Shown here: one piece after another, positions 33,596 to 42,427 of the stretch | Layout: every line of letters begins with the position of its first letter | Position numbering within the stretch: position 1 is the stretch's first letter | Notes under the pieces: generated by a model | Told to the model about the DNA's origin: nothing | What the model saw: the letters and a program-made list of their open reading frames with translations, nothing else | The model's database searches: none | Translations under genes and position numbers: made by a program | Assembly: GCA_903885375.1 (NCBI GenBank) | Contig: CAISIK010000115.1 | Location: forward strand, 1 to 48,135 | DNA length: 48,135 nucleotides | Reading direction: 5' to 3' | Origin: an uncultured Pseudomonadota bacterium | Lineage (GTDB): Bacteria > Myxococcota_A > UBA796 > SXON01

Positions 33596-34627
33596 GTGAG
33601 TGCCGACCAGCCCCTGATTGCAGCGCTCCGGGCGTTGGACCCCAACACTTCTCCGGACCCCGCCGCGTATCTTCCACGGCAGGCAGCCGCAGGCCGGCCG
33701 TGGAACCAGGAGGACCAGCTCCGCCTACTGGTGCAGAGCGGAGGCCGGCAGCGCATCCTCCTTCACGGCTGCGCGGGCATTGGCAAGAGCACTGAGCTGC
33801 GTCGCTGGCGTTCGGCGATACCACAAGCGGTCCTCGTGGCGTTGAGCGAACCCAGCGCCTCGCCGGCAAGCGTCGTGGTTCAGGTCCTTCGCGCCGCCGC
33901 ACCCCACATTCCACTCAGCGAACTGCACCGGACCCCGGGCGTCGCTCAGTTTGCTGCGGTCGTGGGCGGTACGGAGGTACCGCCCCTGGAGCCCCGCCCC
34001 CTGCCAGAGCTGCGGGACATCCTCGACAAAGCAGCCGCAAGCAGCAACTTTCCTTCGTTGATCCTCATAGACGGCCTTGAGCTGACGTCGGCGAAACAGG
34101 CGATCGCCCTCCTCGGCTCGGCTGGTGCGTTTTCCTGGCCCGGCTGGCCCAGCCTCGTGGTTTCCGTCCCTCATGCGTGGGCGCTGTCGGGAAAAACTCG
34201 CGAAACGGCGCCCCACTTCGAAATCTCCTGGCACCTTCCGCCGATCGCCCTGTACGAGCGCCGTGACAGCGAGCCGGACGAGGCGCTCGTTGAGGCGATC
34301 GCCAACGGCTTGCGACAGCGCCTCGGACCGGCGCTCGGGGCGTTCGATCATCCTGACGCAGTCGCCCACCTCGCCCGGCTGTCCGGCGGCGTACCTCGAC
34401 ATGCCGTGCTGCTGGCTCGCCAGGCCGTGCTCGCTGCGGCGGGGAGCCCCAGCATCGGAGACATCGATGTGGCCAGCGCGTGCAGGGAGGTCCGCCAGGA
34501 CCTCCGGGAAGCGCTGGGCAAGGCGACCGAGGCCGAACCCTCGCTCTCCGCCCTCGTTTCCGGAGCAGTGCTCGTTTGTGAGGGGCGAGAGACCCGGTTC
34601 AACCGACTGCACCCGCTGCTGTCGTGA
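33596..34627 (+). CDS. P-loop ATPase (AAA/STAND-like), first gene of protease cassette
   Basis: 343-residue ATPase. Walker A is GCAGIGKST (Lys64) and a Walker B-like strand is SLILIDGLE (Asp159). A following helical region (RLSGGVPRHAVLLARQAVL) looks like the small winged/helical part of STAND or ORC-type ATPases, where GG.P is a sensor motif. No sensor repeats (TPR, WD40) are attached. GTG start just downstream of the predicted promoter. Its last four bases overlap the next gene (GTGA). Sequence is visibly lower in GC (32 of 60 at 34021-34080), unlike its neighbours. It may switch the downstream protease; this is inferred from linkage. Confidence 0.78.
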   Translation: MSADQPLIAALRALDPNTSPDPAAYLPRQAAAGRPWNQEDQLRLLVQSGGRQRILLHGCAGIGKSTELRRWRSAIPQAVLVALSEPSASPASVVVQVLRAAAPHIPLSELHRTPGVAQFAAVVGGTEVPPLEPRPLPELRDILDKAAASSNFPSLILIDGLELTSAKQAIALLGSAGAFSWPGWPSLVVSVPHAWALSGKTRETAPHFEISWHLPPIALYERRDSEPDEALVEAIANGLRQRLGPALGAFDHPDAVAHLARLSGGVPRHAVLLARQAVLAAAGSPSIGDIDVASACREVRQDLREALGKATEAEPSLSALVSGAVLVCEGRETRFNRLHPLLS

Positions 34628-35220
34628 GCCCCGCCGAACGCTCCTGGCGGCTGCGAGCCGCCGAGGCGCTCGCGGGGCAGCGGCTGCTCCTGCAGCGGGT
34701 GCCACCCACGGTCACGGCCGCAAGCGCTGCGAAGCAACTCTCGGAGTGGGCTGCCCGTTCGTTCGTGGTCATCGATAGCCTCTCCGACTGGCGCGCGGAG
34801 TGCCCGTGGGCCGTGCTCGACGGGCGCGCGCGGGAGGTGGAGGGCCTCGAGGATGCACATCGCGCCGAGCTCCTCGCGCGGCCTGGAAGCCTCCTCATTC
34901 TGCTCGACCGCCCTGCCAGCATCGCGTTGGCGCAAAGCGCTCCACAGCTGGTGTCCGCTGCGGGAGGAGTCGCCCTACCGGAGCCGTCTGGTGTGGTGCG
35001 AATCACCGACGCCGCCGCGTGCCTGGCGGCGCACGAGGAGCTCGAACGAGCCCTGGGAAACGACCCGGCCACCGCGGCGCGGGCAGACGGAAAGTACGTC
35101 GCCATCGAGATTGTGTCCTCCCGCCTTTTCCTGCCCGAGCCCGGCTTGACCGCCCTGCAGGTAGCGGAAGAGTGCTTGGACACCGGGAGCGTCTACCTGG
35201 GCTGGGTGGATGGGCCTTGA
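34624..35220 (+). CDS. Hypothetical protein, middle gene of ATPase-protease cassette
   Basis: 198-residue soluble protein that I do not recognise. It has an Ala-rich helical N-terminus, two hydrophobic strands ending in acidic positions (SFVVIDSLSDW and SLLILLDRP) that recall parts of a P-loop fold without a Walker A, and a C-terminal part, KYVAIEIVSSRLFLPEPG. GTGA overlap with the ATPase gene and an 11-base overlap with the protease gene show tight coupling. It may be an adaptor or sensor between the two. Confidence 0.7.
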   Translation: MSPAERSWRLRAAEALAGQRLLLQRVPPTVTAASAAKQLSEWAARSFVVIDSLSDWRAECPWAVLDGRAREVEGLEDAHRAELLARPGSLLILLDRPASIALAQSAPQLVSAAGGVALPEPSGVVRITDAAACLAAHEELERALGNDPATAARADGKYVAIEIVSSRLFLPEPGLTALQVAEECLDTGSVYLGWVDGP

Positions 35221-35632
35221 GCTTGCCGACATCGACGTCGATGACCGTCGCGCCCGATTGCAGGCCGTCTGGTCAGTCCGCTGGGGCGGCGTCAGCCGGG
35301 AGGACTTCGGGCTCGACCTCGACACCGGCAGCGCGTTCGCCTTGCTCCTTCCGAAGGCGAAGTTTCCGGACGTTTGGGAATCGGGGACGATGATCGCCCC
35401 GGTTCGTACTCTGGGGGGCAAAATGCCGGCACGACAGCTCGACGGTGTGCTGTCGTTGTTCGATGGTCGATTCCGCGTGCCCATCGACATCACCGTCGCG
35501 GACATTACCTCGGAAAGCGCGCTGCTCGGCCTTCCCGTGCTGCGGCGGTTCGACTTGCTCTTGCGAGGACCCCAACCGGACCAGCTTCGTCGGCCCGTAC
35601 TCGCCTACCCGCAAGGCCTTCAAATACGCTGA
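35210..35632 (+). CDS. Retropepsin-like aspartic protease
   Basis: 140-residue single-domain protease of the retropepsin fold. The catalytic triad is DTGS (Asp38, Thr39, Gly40), and the second hallmark, hydrophobic-Gly before the last helix, is LLGLPVLRRFDLLL (about residues 105-118). At this size it would work as a homodimer. There is no signal peptide or membrane anchor, so it should act in the cytoplasm. The ATG lies inside the end of the preceding gene. The cassette ends here; pyrD follows after 26 bases with its own TA-hexamer. The target protein is unknown. Confidence 0.75.
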   Translation: MGLELADIDVDDRRARLQAVWSVRWGGVSREDFGLDLDTGSAFALLLPKAKFPDVWESGTMIAPVRTLGGKMPARQLDGVLSLFDGRFRVPIDITVADITSESALLGLPVLRRFDLLLRGPQPDQLRRPVLAYPQGLQIR

Positions 35633-35658
35633 CGCCGGAACCGAGATAGCCCCCCGCC

Positions 35659-36678
35659 GTGCTCGACCTCCTGTACCGCCTCGTCCGGCCGCTCCTGTTC
35701 CGGCTCGACGCCGAAACCGCCCACGAGCTGGTCTTCCGGGGCCTGCCGCTCGTGCCCTGGCTGGCGCGCGGGCTCGCGCCCGACCCTTCGCTGCGCGTGC
35801 GCATCGCCGGGCTCGACTGGGGCGGGCCCGTGGGCCTCGCGGCCGGGCTCGACAAGAACGGCGTGGGCATCCCGGCGTGGGCCGCGCTCGGCTTCGGCGC
35901 CATCGAGGTGGGCACTGTTACCCGGCACGCCCAGCCGGGAAACCCGCGGCCCCGGCTGTTCCGCCTCCCGGAGGAGGAGGGGCTCATCAACCGGATGGGC
36001 TTCAACAACGGCGGCGCCGTGGGGCTCGCCGCCAACCTCGGCCGCCTCCGCAACGCTGGCGCCTGGCCCTCGGTGCCCGTAGGCGCCAACCTCGGCAAGT
36101 CGAAGGTCACCGCCAACGAGGATGCGGTGGAGGACTACCTCCACAGCGTGAACGTGCTGCGCGGCAAGGCCGACTACTTCGTGGTGAACGTGTCGAGCCC
36201 GAACACGCCGGGCTTGCGTGAGCTGCAGGACAAGGAGCCCCTCGCCCGCCTCCTCGGGGCCGTCGTCCCCGCCGCGCAGCGCACCCCCGTGTTCCTCAAG
36301 CTCGCCCCCGACCTCGAAGACGACGCCCTCCACGACGCCGTCAACGTGGCCCTCGAAGCCGGCTGCGCCGGCATCATCGCCACCAACACCACCATCTCGC
36401 GCCCCGGCACCACAGGCCGCCTCTCGCAGTTCGGCGGACTGTCGGGCGCGCCGCTGCGGCCGCTGGCCCGGCAGAAGATCGCCGCCGTGCTCGCCGCCGT
36501 GGGTGGCAAGGCGCCCGTCATCGGCGTGGGCGGCGTGAGCTCCGCGGCCGATGCGGCTGAGTACCTCTCGATGGGCTGCGCCGCGGTGCAGCTCTACTCC
36601 AGCTTCATCTTCCGCGGTCCGGGGCTGCCGAGCCGCATCCACGCCGAGCTGGCCTCGGCGCGGCGCCCCCCCCTCTGA
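35659..36678 (+). CDS. pyrD: Dihydroorotate dehydrogenase, quinone-dependent (class 2)
   Basis: 339-residue FMN enzyme of pyrimidine synthesis, oxidising dihydroorotate to orotate with quinone at the membrane. The N-terminal helix pair (LLYRLVRPLLFRLDAETAHE) typical of class 2 is present, with GLAAGLDKNG, NRMGFNNGG, the catalytic serine in VNVSSPNTPGLRELQ and the FMN phosphate site GVGGVSSAADA. GTG start; TAGCCC lies six bases upstream. High-GC and ordinary, so it marks the right border of the ATPase-protease island. Confidence 0.97.
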   Translation: MLDLLYRLVRPLLFRLDAETAHELVFRGLPLVPWLARGLAPDPSLRVRIAGLDWGGPVGLAAGLDKNGVGIPAWAALGFGAIEVGTVTRHAQPGNPRPRLFRLPEEEGLINRMGFNNGGAVGLAANLGRLRNAGAWPSVPVGANLGKSKVTANEDAVEDYLHSVNVLRGKADYFVVNVSSPNTPGLRELQDKEPLARLLGAVVPAAQRTPVFLKLAPDLEDDALHDAVNVALEAGCAGIIATNTTISRPGTTGRLSQFGGLSGAPLRPLARQKIAAVLAAVGGKAPVIGVGGVSSAADAAEYLSMGCAAVQLYSSFIFRGPGLPSRIHAELASARRPPL

Positions 36679-36684
36679 TTCTCA

Positions 36685-37476
36685 TCACGCGAACTCGAAG
36701 TCGATGTCCATCTCCAGCTCGGCGAACTCCTCGTCGAGCATGGTCATGGCATCCTCCTCGAGGTCGGGAATCCCGCCGCTCAGGAACTCCCAGAGGTCAT
36801 CGCGACGCGCCTCGTCGAGGTCGGTGAACTCGACCCCCATGCCGATGCCGAGCTCGGCCTCGGTCACCACGCGGCGCACGACACAGCTCACCTCGAAGCG
36901 CTCGTCGCGCTCGGGGTGCACGAGGATGATGCCGAGCCGATCGCCCACCGCGCGCGGGGCGTCGGTGACGAGGAACAGGCCGCCCTTCGAGACATCGCGG
37001 CTCGCGAAGGGCATGAGGTCGTCCACGGAGGGCACCCGCACCTCGAAGGCGGCGGCTACGCGCTCGAAGCGCCGGCGGGTGGGCTCCACGGGCACCGAGT
37101 CGGCACGGGCGTGAACGGGCGCGCCCGCAGCGGCGCCGAGCGTTGCGGGCACCGTGGCCACGAAGCGCTCCCAGGCCGACACGGCCTGCGCCGCGTTGCC
37201 GTATATCTGAACGCCCACGCCGGGGGTGCGGCCCGCTCCCGGGTTGATCACCCGGACCGTCACGCCCGAGAGCAGCACCGGCGGCGCACCCGGCGAGGGC
37301 TCGAAGCGCACCTGCACGAATCGTTTCTCCGGCGGGGGCTGGTCGGTGCGCAAGCGCATGCCGCCGCGGCTGACATCCTCGGTGACCGCGGGAATCTCCC
37401 GCTTGCCAACGATCATCGTCACCGGCATCACCAGCGGCACTCGTCCGTGCCGCCGGCCCGTTCCCATTGCAGTCAT
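36685..37476 (-). CDS. Tandem PilZ-domain protein
   Basis: 263-residue protein with two PilZ domains, receptors for cyclic di-GMP. First: GRRHGRVPL and EDVSRGGMRL. Second: RRRFERVAAAFEV and RDVSKGGLFLV. Each has the Arg-rich and Asp-x-Ser-x-x-Gly motifs. The tail is strongly acidic. It may link cyclic di-GMP to motility or other behaviour. The start at 37476 has GAGGA too close; the Met three codons later (37467) has better spacing and may be the true start. Confidence 0.9.
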   Translation of the reverse strand: MTAMGTGRRHGRVPLVMPVTMIVGKREIPAVTEDVSRGGMRLRTDQPPPEKRFVQVRFEPSPGAPPVLLSGVTVRVINPGAGRTPGVGVQIYGNAAQAVSAWERFVATVPATLGAAAGAPVHARADSVPVEPTRRRFERVAAAFEVRVPSVDDLMPFASRDVSKGGLFLVTDAPRAVGDRLGIILVHPERDERFEVSCVVRRVVTEAELGIGMGVEFTDLDEARRDDLWEFLSGGIPDLEEDAMTMLDEEFAELEMDIDFEFA

Positions 37477-37543
37477 TCCTCAACCCCCGGCTCTGGGGTG
37501 GGAATCGGGTTGCGGCCTCCGAAGTTGAGGCGAGGCCGAAAAT

Positions 37544-38410
37544 TCAGCGCGAGCCCATGACCGAGAGCGGGCAGGGGTTGGCGTCGGCGGCGTCGGGGTA
37601 GGCGCCGGCAAAGCGCGCCCAGGTGCCCACGGTGGAGGTGACACAGCTGTCCACCCAGCCATCGAGCGCGTACTGGGCCACTCGCCGCACGTCAGTCCGG
37701 CTCTCGGGCGAGCTGCCATCGCTGCTCACTTCCGACTCGTAGGGGGCGTCGGTCCAGTCGTAGTGGGTGAGCCCCTCCACCGTGACCAGCGCCACCTCCA
37801 CGTTGAAGCGGGCGGCGCCCTCCTCGGCTTCGTTCTGCGTGACCTTGCCGTCGGAGGTGCCGATGATGGAGATGACGGAGCCCTCCCCCCGGTCCTCGAC
37901 CGGCGTATCGGCGTCGGGGTAGCTCGCGAGGAGCGCGAGGCCGTTGATGGAGGCATCGCCCGCCCACTGGCGGGAGGCGACCACGCCGCCAAGGGAGTGC
38001 CCCGCGATGCCCACGGGGGCTTCCTTCGCGACGTCGCCCGCATCGCGCGCGGCTTCGAGCGCGCGCACGCCCGCGGTGTCATCCACGGCGGGGAGATCGA
38101 GCCCGTGGTGCGGCACGAGCACCGTGGCGCCGCGCGAAGCGAAGTGCACGGCGAGCCAGTCGTACCGCTCGGGCACCACGCTGCCGCCCTGAAGGAGGAC
38201 GATCGTAGCCTCGGCATCGCCCACGGCGGCGGCGGCACCGTCGGCATCGATGGGCGCGTACACATCGGTGGGCGGGTCGCCGTACATCACGGTGCGCAAG
38301 CTCACGCCCCAGGGGCCATCTGCGCCGGCCAGGCCCGTGCGCGCGGGGTCGTACTCGAGGGCGACGGACTCCTGCGAGGCCGCGCAGGCGAGGGTCAAGA
38401 TCACGAACAT
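37544..38410 (-). CDS. Secreted alpha/beta hydrolase (dienelactone hydrolase/chlorophyllase-like)
   Basis: 288-residue hydrolase with a very short signal ending in LTLAC, probably a lipoprotein. The nucleophile is in IAGHSLGGVV; an Asp in IGTSDGKV and a His in EGLTHYDW complete the triad. An AGGAGG ribosome-binding site lies five bases before the ATG. The gene is nine bases downstream of the glycosyltransferase gene and likely cotranscribed with it. A 7-base inverted repeat (CGGCCTC/GAGGCCG, 37513-37538) lies past its stop but has no T-run after it on this strand. The substrate is unknown. Confidence 0.8.
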   Translation of the reverse strand: MFVILTLACAASQESVALEYDPARTGLAGADGPWGVSLRTVMYGDPPTDVYAPIDADGAAAAVGDAEATIVLLQGGSVVPERYDWLAVHFASRGATVLVPHHGLDLPAVDDTAGVRALEAARDAGDVAKEAPVGIAGHSLGGVVASRQWAGDASINGLALLASYPDADTPVEDRGEGSVISIIGTSDGKVTQNEAEEGAARFNVEVALVTVEGLTHYDWTDAPYESEVSSDGSSPESRTDVRRVAQYALDGWVDSCVTSTVGTWARFAGAYPDAADANPCPLSVMGSR

Positions 38411-38419
38411 GTTTCCCTC

Positions 38420-39322
38420 CTAACTCCGCCGCGCGGCCATGTACTGGCCGAGGAGCTCCCCCAACGCGCCGCGCACGTCGCGACCGAGCGTGGAGGGCAG
38501 CGCCCGCAGGAGGTCCCCGACCGCCGGAACCCGCGGCGGCTCCCCCGCCCGGATGCGTTCACGGTGCTCCTCGCGGGTGCGCGTGAACGTGGCCCGGAGG
38601 TGCCGCGGGTGGCTGTGCAGCACGGGCGCGCGCGGCACGTAGCCCACGCGGTGACGGCGCCCCCAGTGCCAATCCTCCGCGATGGGCACGGCATCGAAAG
38701 GGTCGGCAAGGAGCGCGCTGCGGCGGTAGAGCGCGCACACGTTGTCGAGCATGGGGGAGACCACCACCTCGCGCCCCGGAGGCGTCCATGCCCGCAGGCG
38801 CGCGCGGGTGACGGCGCTCGCGGTGGGCCACGGCACCTGCCGGGCCACCACCGCGTCGAAGCCGCCCGCCTCCAGCGCCTCCACCATCGTGCGCACCATG
38901 CCGGCGCCCAGCACGCGCGCATCGTCGACCGTAAACAGCACATACGGGTGGCTCGCCAGCTCCACGCCGCGCTGTCGGGTGGCACCGTGCCCCTCCCACG
39001 GCACCCGCACCCCTTCGGTATACTCGCCGTTGGCGAGGACGATGACCTCCATCTCCACGTCCTGCGCGCGCAGCGCGTCGAGGCCGATCGGCGCGTGCCG
39101 GTGCGCCGGGATCACGGCGGTCACGGCGAGCCCGGACCCACCGAGGCCCGCGGGCGGGAGCCACTCCGCCAGCACGGGCGCCGCCACCGCGTGGCAGAGC
39201 GGCACAACCTCGTCGAGCGGCACGACCGCGCCGCGCGTGCCCACGAGGTGCACGGGCACGCCCGCCCGGATCGCGGCCTCCAGCGCCCGGAGGCCGGCGG
39301 GGTCGAGGGCGTCCAGTCGCAT
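38420..39322 (-). CDS. Glycosyltransferase family 2-like protein
   Basis: 300-residue protein with a GT-A fold. About 65 residues of N-terminal extension precede VTAVIPAHRHAP. EVIVLANGEYTEG, RGVELASHPYVLFTVDDARV (the DxD-like metal site) and IAEDWHWGRRHRVGYV, similar to the EDx catalytic region, follow. No membrane segment. AGGAGG lies five bases before the ATG. It diverges from the membrane protein at 39358. Confidence 0.75.
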   Translation of the reverse strand: MRLDALDPAGLRALEAAIRAGVPVHLVGTRGAVVPLDEVVPLCHAVAAPVLAEWLPPAGLGGSGLAVTAVIPAHRHAPIGLDALRAQDVEMEVIVLANGEYTEGVRVPWEGHGATRQRGVELASHPYVLFTVDDARVLGAGMVRTMVEALEAGGFDAVVARQVPWPTASAVTRARLRAWTPPGREVVVSPMLDNVCALYRRSALLADPFDAVPIAEDWHWGRRHRVGYVPRAPVLHSHPRHLRATFTRTREEHRERIRAGEPPRVPAVGDLLRALPSTLGRDVRGALGELLGQYMAARRS

Positions 39323-39357
39323 CCCGCCTCCTACCGTGGTGCAGGATACTTCGGGCC

Positions 39358-40626
39358 ATGAACCCGACGCGTGTGTCCTTCGTCGTGCTCGTGCCCCTCG
39401 TCGCGCTCGTCCACTCGTTCGGGCAGTACCTGGCCCGCGGCATGTGGTGGGCCTCGGCGCTCGAGGCGGGCGAGCCGGCGGGTCCGACGTTCAGCCTGGC
39501 CTCCGCCGCTGCGCTGATGGGCGCGCTCGTGGCAACGATGACCGGCGCGGTGGGCGGCGGCCCGGCCTGCCTCACGCTCGGCCTTCTCGCCTCCGCGGCG
39601 GGCGAGCTCCTCATCGCGATGGACTGGACCAGCCCGGGCAGCGTGGCCGCCGGGGTGGGGCGCACCCTCGCCACCGTGGGCGGCGCGAGCTGCGCGCTCC
39701 GCGCGTTCGGCCCCCGTCAGGACAGCGCCCGCATGGCCCTGCTCATCGCCACCTACGCCGCCGCCAACCTCGCCTCGATGGCCGCGAGCCCCATGGGCAC
39801 GCTGCTGCACAACGGGCTCGGCGCGAAGGCCGTGATCGGCGTGGGCGGCGGCATCGAGCTCTTCGCCGCGTTCCTGTCCGCGCCGCTCCTCTACCTCGCG
39901 GTCGTGCGGCCGCCGGAAGGCGCGGGCGGCGGTTCGCTTCGGCCCCCGCTGCTCGCGCTCGGCGCCGGCGCCGCCGTGGTCGGCGGCGCCGGCGCGGGCG
40001 CGCTGTGGGTGGGCGCCGACTTCAGCTACGCGAGCATGAGCAGTGAGGTTCTCGGGAGTGCCTGGCTGATGACGCTCAACCCGCTCGGGGTGCTGGTGGC
40101 GAGCGCCGTTGCCGGCGGCGTGCTCGTTGCGCTCGCGGTCGGGGGCAGGCAGGCGCCGCCCCTCCTCGTGGGCGGAGTCGGCCTGCTCCTCGCGGGGGCG
40201 ATGCTCCTGCCGGCGGCGTTGCCCGGGGAGCGGGGCAGCCTCGTGCAGGCCGCGATCGCCTTCGCGAGCGGCGTGGGCGAGCCGCTCCTGTTCGCGGGGA
40301 TCGTGGCCTCGGCCGCCGGGGGCGTGCACTGGCGCGTGGCCCCCGCGATGGTGGCGGCGTTCACCGCGCTGCAGACGCTGCCGCAGTGGCTGGTGGAACA
40401 GGCGAGCAGCCTCCTTGGCCTGCCCACGCTCGGCGGCGTCGCGGCCGGCGTGTGCGGGGTGGCCACGATGCTCGTGGGCGTGGCCTTCCTGATCGCGGCC
40501 TTCCCGCTCACCGGGGTGCGGGCGAGCCTCGAGGGCGAGGAGGAGGAGGAGGACCTGCCGAGCGGCGGCCTCGACCCCTACGGGTTTCCGGAGTCGGCTG
40601 GGCCGGGGCCTGCGCCCCGACCCTGA
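39358..40626 (+). CDS. Polytopic membrane protein, possibly MFS-like
   Basis: 422-residue protein with about eleven or twelve hydrophobic segments, such as ALMGALVATMTGAV, VASAVAGGVLVALAV and GVATMLVGVAFLIAAF, and a soluble acidic tail (EGEEEEEDLPSGG). The pattern of a long loop near the middle and the LASMAASPMGTLL segment suggests a major-facilitator-type transporter, but no signature settles it. GATACT lies seven bases before the ATG. Transported compound unknown. Confidence 0.65.
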   Translation: MNPTRVSFVVLVPLVALVHSFGQYLARGMWWASALEAGEPAGPTFSLASAAALMGALVATMTGAVGGGPACLTLGLLASAAGELLIAMDWTSPGSVAAGVGRTLATVGGASCALRAFGPRQDSARMALLIATYAAANLASMAASPMGTLLHNGLGAKAVIGVGGGIELFAAFLSAPLLYLAVVRPPEGAGGGSLRPPLLALGAGAAVVGGAGAGALWVGADFSYASMSSEVLGSAWLMTLNPLGVLVASAVAGGVLVALAVGGRQAPPLLVGGVGLLLAGAMLLPAALPGERGSLVQAAIAFASGVGEPLLFAGIVASAAGGVHWRVAPAMVAAFTALQTLPQWLVEQASSLLGLPTLGGVAAGVCGVATMLVGVAFLIAAFPLTGVRASLEGEEEEEDLPSGGLDPYGFPESAGPGPAPRP

Positions 40627-40634
40627 GCCTGCGG

Positions 40635-42218
40635 TCAGCGGTTGTTGTTGTCGCCGCCGCCCCGGCGCCACACGCCGGGACGAACCTCTTCCGAGTCGGG
40701 GTGGCGCGGCGCCGGGGCGCGGCCCCAGGCCGGACCTGCCGGCTTGGGCGCGCTCACCGGGCCTTCGCTCGGACCGGAGGTGGCCACGAGGCGATCGCTG
40801 CCCCCGCGGTCGTTGCTGCGGGGGCGATCGAACCGCCCGCCGCCGTCGGAGCGCGGCCCGTCGTTGCGCGGGCGATCGTTGCGCCACCCACCACCCCCGC
40901 CACCGCCACCGCCACGGGGAGCGGCGGGGCGCGGCGCGCCACCGCCTTCCGCCGCGCGGGGGGCGCTCGGCGCGGCCGGGCGACCACCACGGCCTTCGGC
41001 CTTGGCCCGGGCGCGCGCGCGTTCATCCGCCTTGCGGCCGCGAATCTCGGCGATGCGCTCGGCGATCGGAATCTCGAGGGCTTCCTGCGGCCGGGTGCCG
41101 TAGTCGAAGTCCGGCAGCGTGCGCCGGTCGATCTTGCGGCCGATGGCGCGCTCGATGGCGCGGAGGTCGTCCTCCTCCTCGCCGCTGACGAAGGTGAACG
41201 CTTCGCCGATCGCATCGGCGCGGGCGGTGCGACCCACCCGGTGGATGTAGTCGGCGGGGAGGTGGGGAACGTCGAAGTTCACGACGTGCTCGAGCGCCTC
41301 CACGTCGATGCCGCGGGCCACGATGTCGGTGGCGCAGAGCACGCGGATCTTGCCGGACTTGAAGTCGGCGAGGGCCTGCGTACGCTGCCCCTGGCTGCGG
41401 TTGCCGTGGATGCGGGCGTTGGGGATGCCCTGCTTGTCGAGGAACTCCGACAGGCGGTTGGTGCGGTGCTTGGTGCGCGTGAACACGATGACGTTGCCGA
41501 TCTCGTTCTTGCGCAGGAGCGCCACGAGGAGCGCCGCCTTGGCCGGGCCGGGCACGGGGAAGAGCGTCTGCGTGATGCCCTTCGCGGGCGCGGCCTGCCG
41601 CTCCACGTTGATCGCCACGGCGTTCCTGAGCATGTCACGGCTCAGGGTGCGCACCTCCTGCGGCATGGTGGCCGAGAAGAACATGGTCTGCCGGTCCTTC
41701 GGCAGCCGCGAGAGCACGCGGCGCACGTCGGGGAGAAAACCCATGTCGAGCATACGATCGGCCTCGTCGAGCACGAGGTAGTCCACGCGGTCGAGGTTCA
41801 CGCCCGGCTGCGAGAGGTGATCGAGGAGCCGCCCGGGGGTGGCGATGAGCACCGGCACGCCGCGACGCAGCGCTTCGGTTTGCGGGCCCATGCCCACGCC
41901 GCCGAAGATGGCGGCGGCGCCCACGTTCGCGAACTTCGCGAAGTCGTGGCAGGCCTCGAGGATCTGCGCGGCGAGCTCGCGGGTGGGGGTGAGCACGAGC
42001 ACGCGAGTGCCGGGCTTGGGGTCCTGGAGGAGCCGGTGGAGGATGGGGAGGAGGAAGGCGGCGGTCTTGCCGCTGCCGGTCATGGCGGCGGCCATCACAT
42101 CGCGGCCATCGCGGGCGGCGGGGATGGATTCGGCCTGGATCGGGGTGGGCGTGGTGTAGCCCAGGTCTTCCACCGCACGCACAAGGCGCGGATCGAGACC
42201 AAGTTCACTGAATTTCAC
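40635..42218 (-). CDS. rhlE: DEAD-box RNA helicase, RhlE-type
   Basis: 527-residue ATP-dependent RNA helicase. All motifs are present: Q motif (TPTPIQAESIP), motif I AAMTGSGKT, PTRELAAQ, TPGRL, DEAD, FSAT, and in the second domain TDIVARGIDV and HRVGRTARAD. From residue 375 the protein becomes a basic, disordered tail rich in Arg, Gly, Asn and Asp, including a run of nine glycines, which would hold RNA non-specifically. The GTG is chosen because the family start KFSELGL follows at once. The predicted promoter leaves a leader of about 120 bases, in keeping with cold-responsive control of such helicases. Confidence 0.95.
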   Translation of the reverse strand: MKFSELGLDPRLVRAVEDLGYTTPTPIQAESIPAARDGRDVMAAAMTGSGKTAAFLLPILHRLLQDPKPGTRVLVLTPTRELAAQILEACHDFAKFANVGAAAIFGGVGMGPQTEALRRGVPVLIATPGRLLDHLSQPGVNLDRVDYLVLDEADRMLDMGFLPDVRRVLSRLPKDRQTMFFSATMPQEVRTLSRDMLRNAVAINVERQAAPAKGITQTLFPVPGPAKAALLVALLRKNEIGNVIVFTRTKHRTNRLSEFLDKQGIPNARIHGNRSQGQRTQALADFKSGKIRVLCATDIVARGIDVEALEHVVNFDVPHLPADYIHRVGRTARADAIGEAFTFVSGEEEDDLRAIERAIGRKIDRRTLPDFDYGTRPQEALEIPIAERIAEIRGRKADERARARAKAEGRGGRPAAPSAPRAAEGGGAPRPAAPRGGGGGGGGGWRNDRPRNDGPRSDGGGRFDRPRSNDRGGSDRLVATSGPSEGPVSAPKPAGPAWGRAPAPRHPDSEEVRPGVWRRGGGDNNNR

Positions 42219-42343
42219 GGACAGTCCTGTTGGCGCGGCGCAACGGCATGTTTCTGAGCCCGGTTGCGCCGGTTTCTTTCGAATAGGCGACCCGCGGGTT
42301 CGCGAGCGCCGAGGGGCACGGCTCTGGCACCCCCACACCCCAC

Positions 42344-42371
42344 ACCTTACGCGCGGAGCGTGGTTTGTCAA
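42344..42371 (-). promoter_or_regulatory. Predicted sigma70-type promoter of the RhlE-type helicase gene
   Basis: On the minus strand a perfect TTGACA (42371-42366) is followed by a 16-base spacer and TAAGGT (42349-42344). The start would be near 42337, giving a leader of about 120 bases before the GTG at 42218. The promoter lies between the divergent helicase and beta-lactamase-family genes. Confidence 0.6.
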
Positions 42372-42427
42372 GAGCAACGCTCAGAACCCACCTTCGACAG
42401 CGCCCCCCGACCGTGCCACATTGCCGG

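Noticed and set aside
31866..33914. Minus-strand open frame of 682 codons
   Set aside because: Antisense to the radical SAM gene with its CxxxCxxC motif; composition is that of a shadow frame.
37513..37538. Inverted repeat CGGCCTC/GAGGCCG as a rho-independent terminator for the hydrolase gene
   Set aside because: The run of Ts lies before the hairpin, not after it, on the strand that would be terminated.
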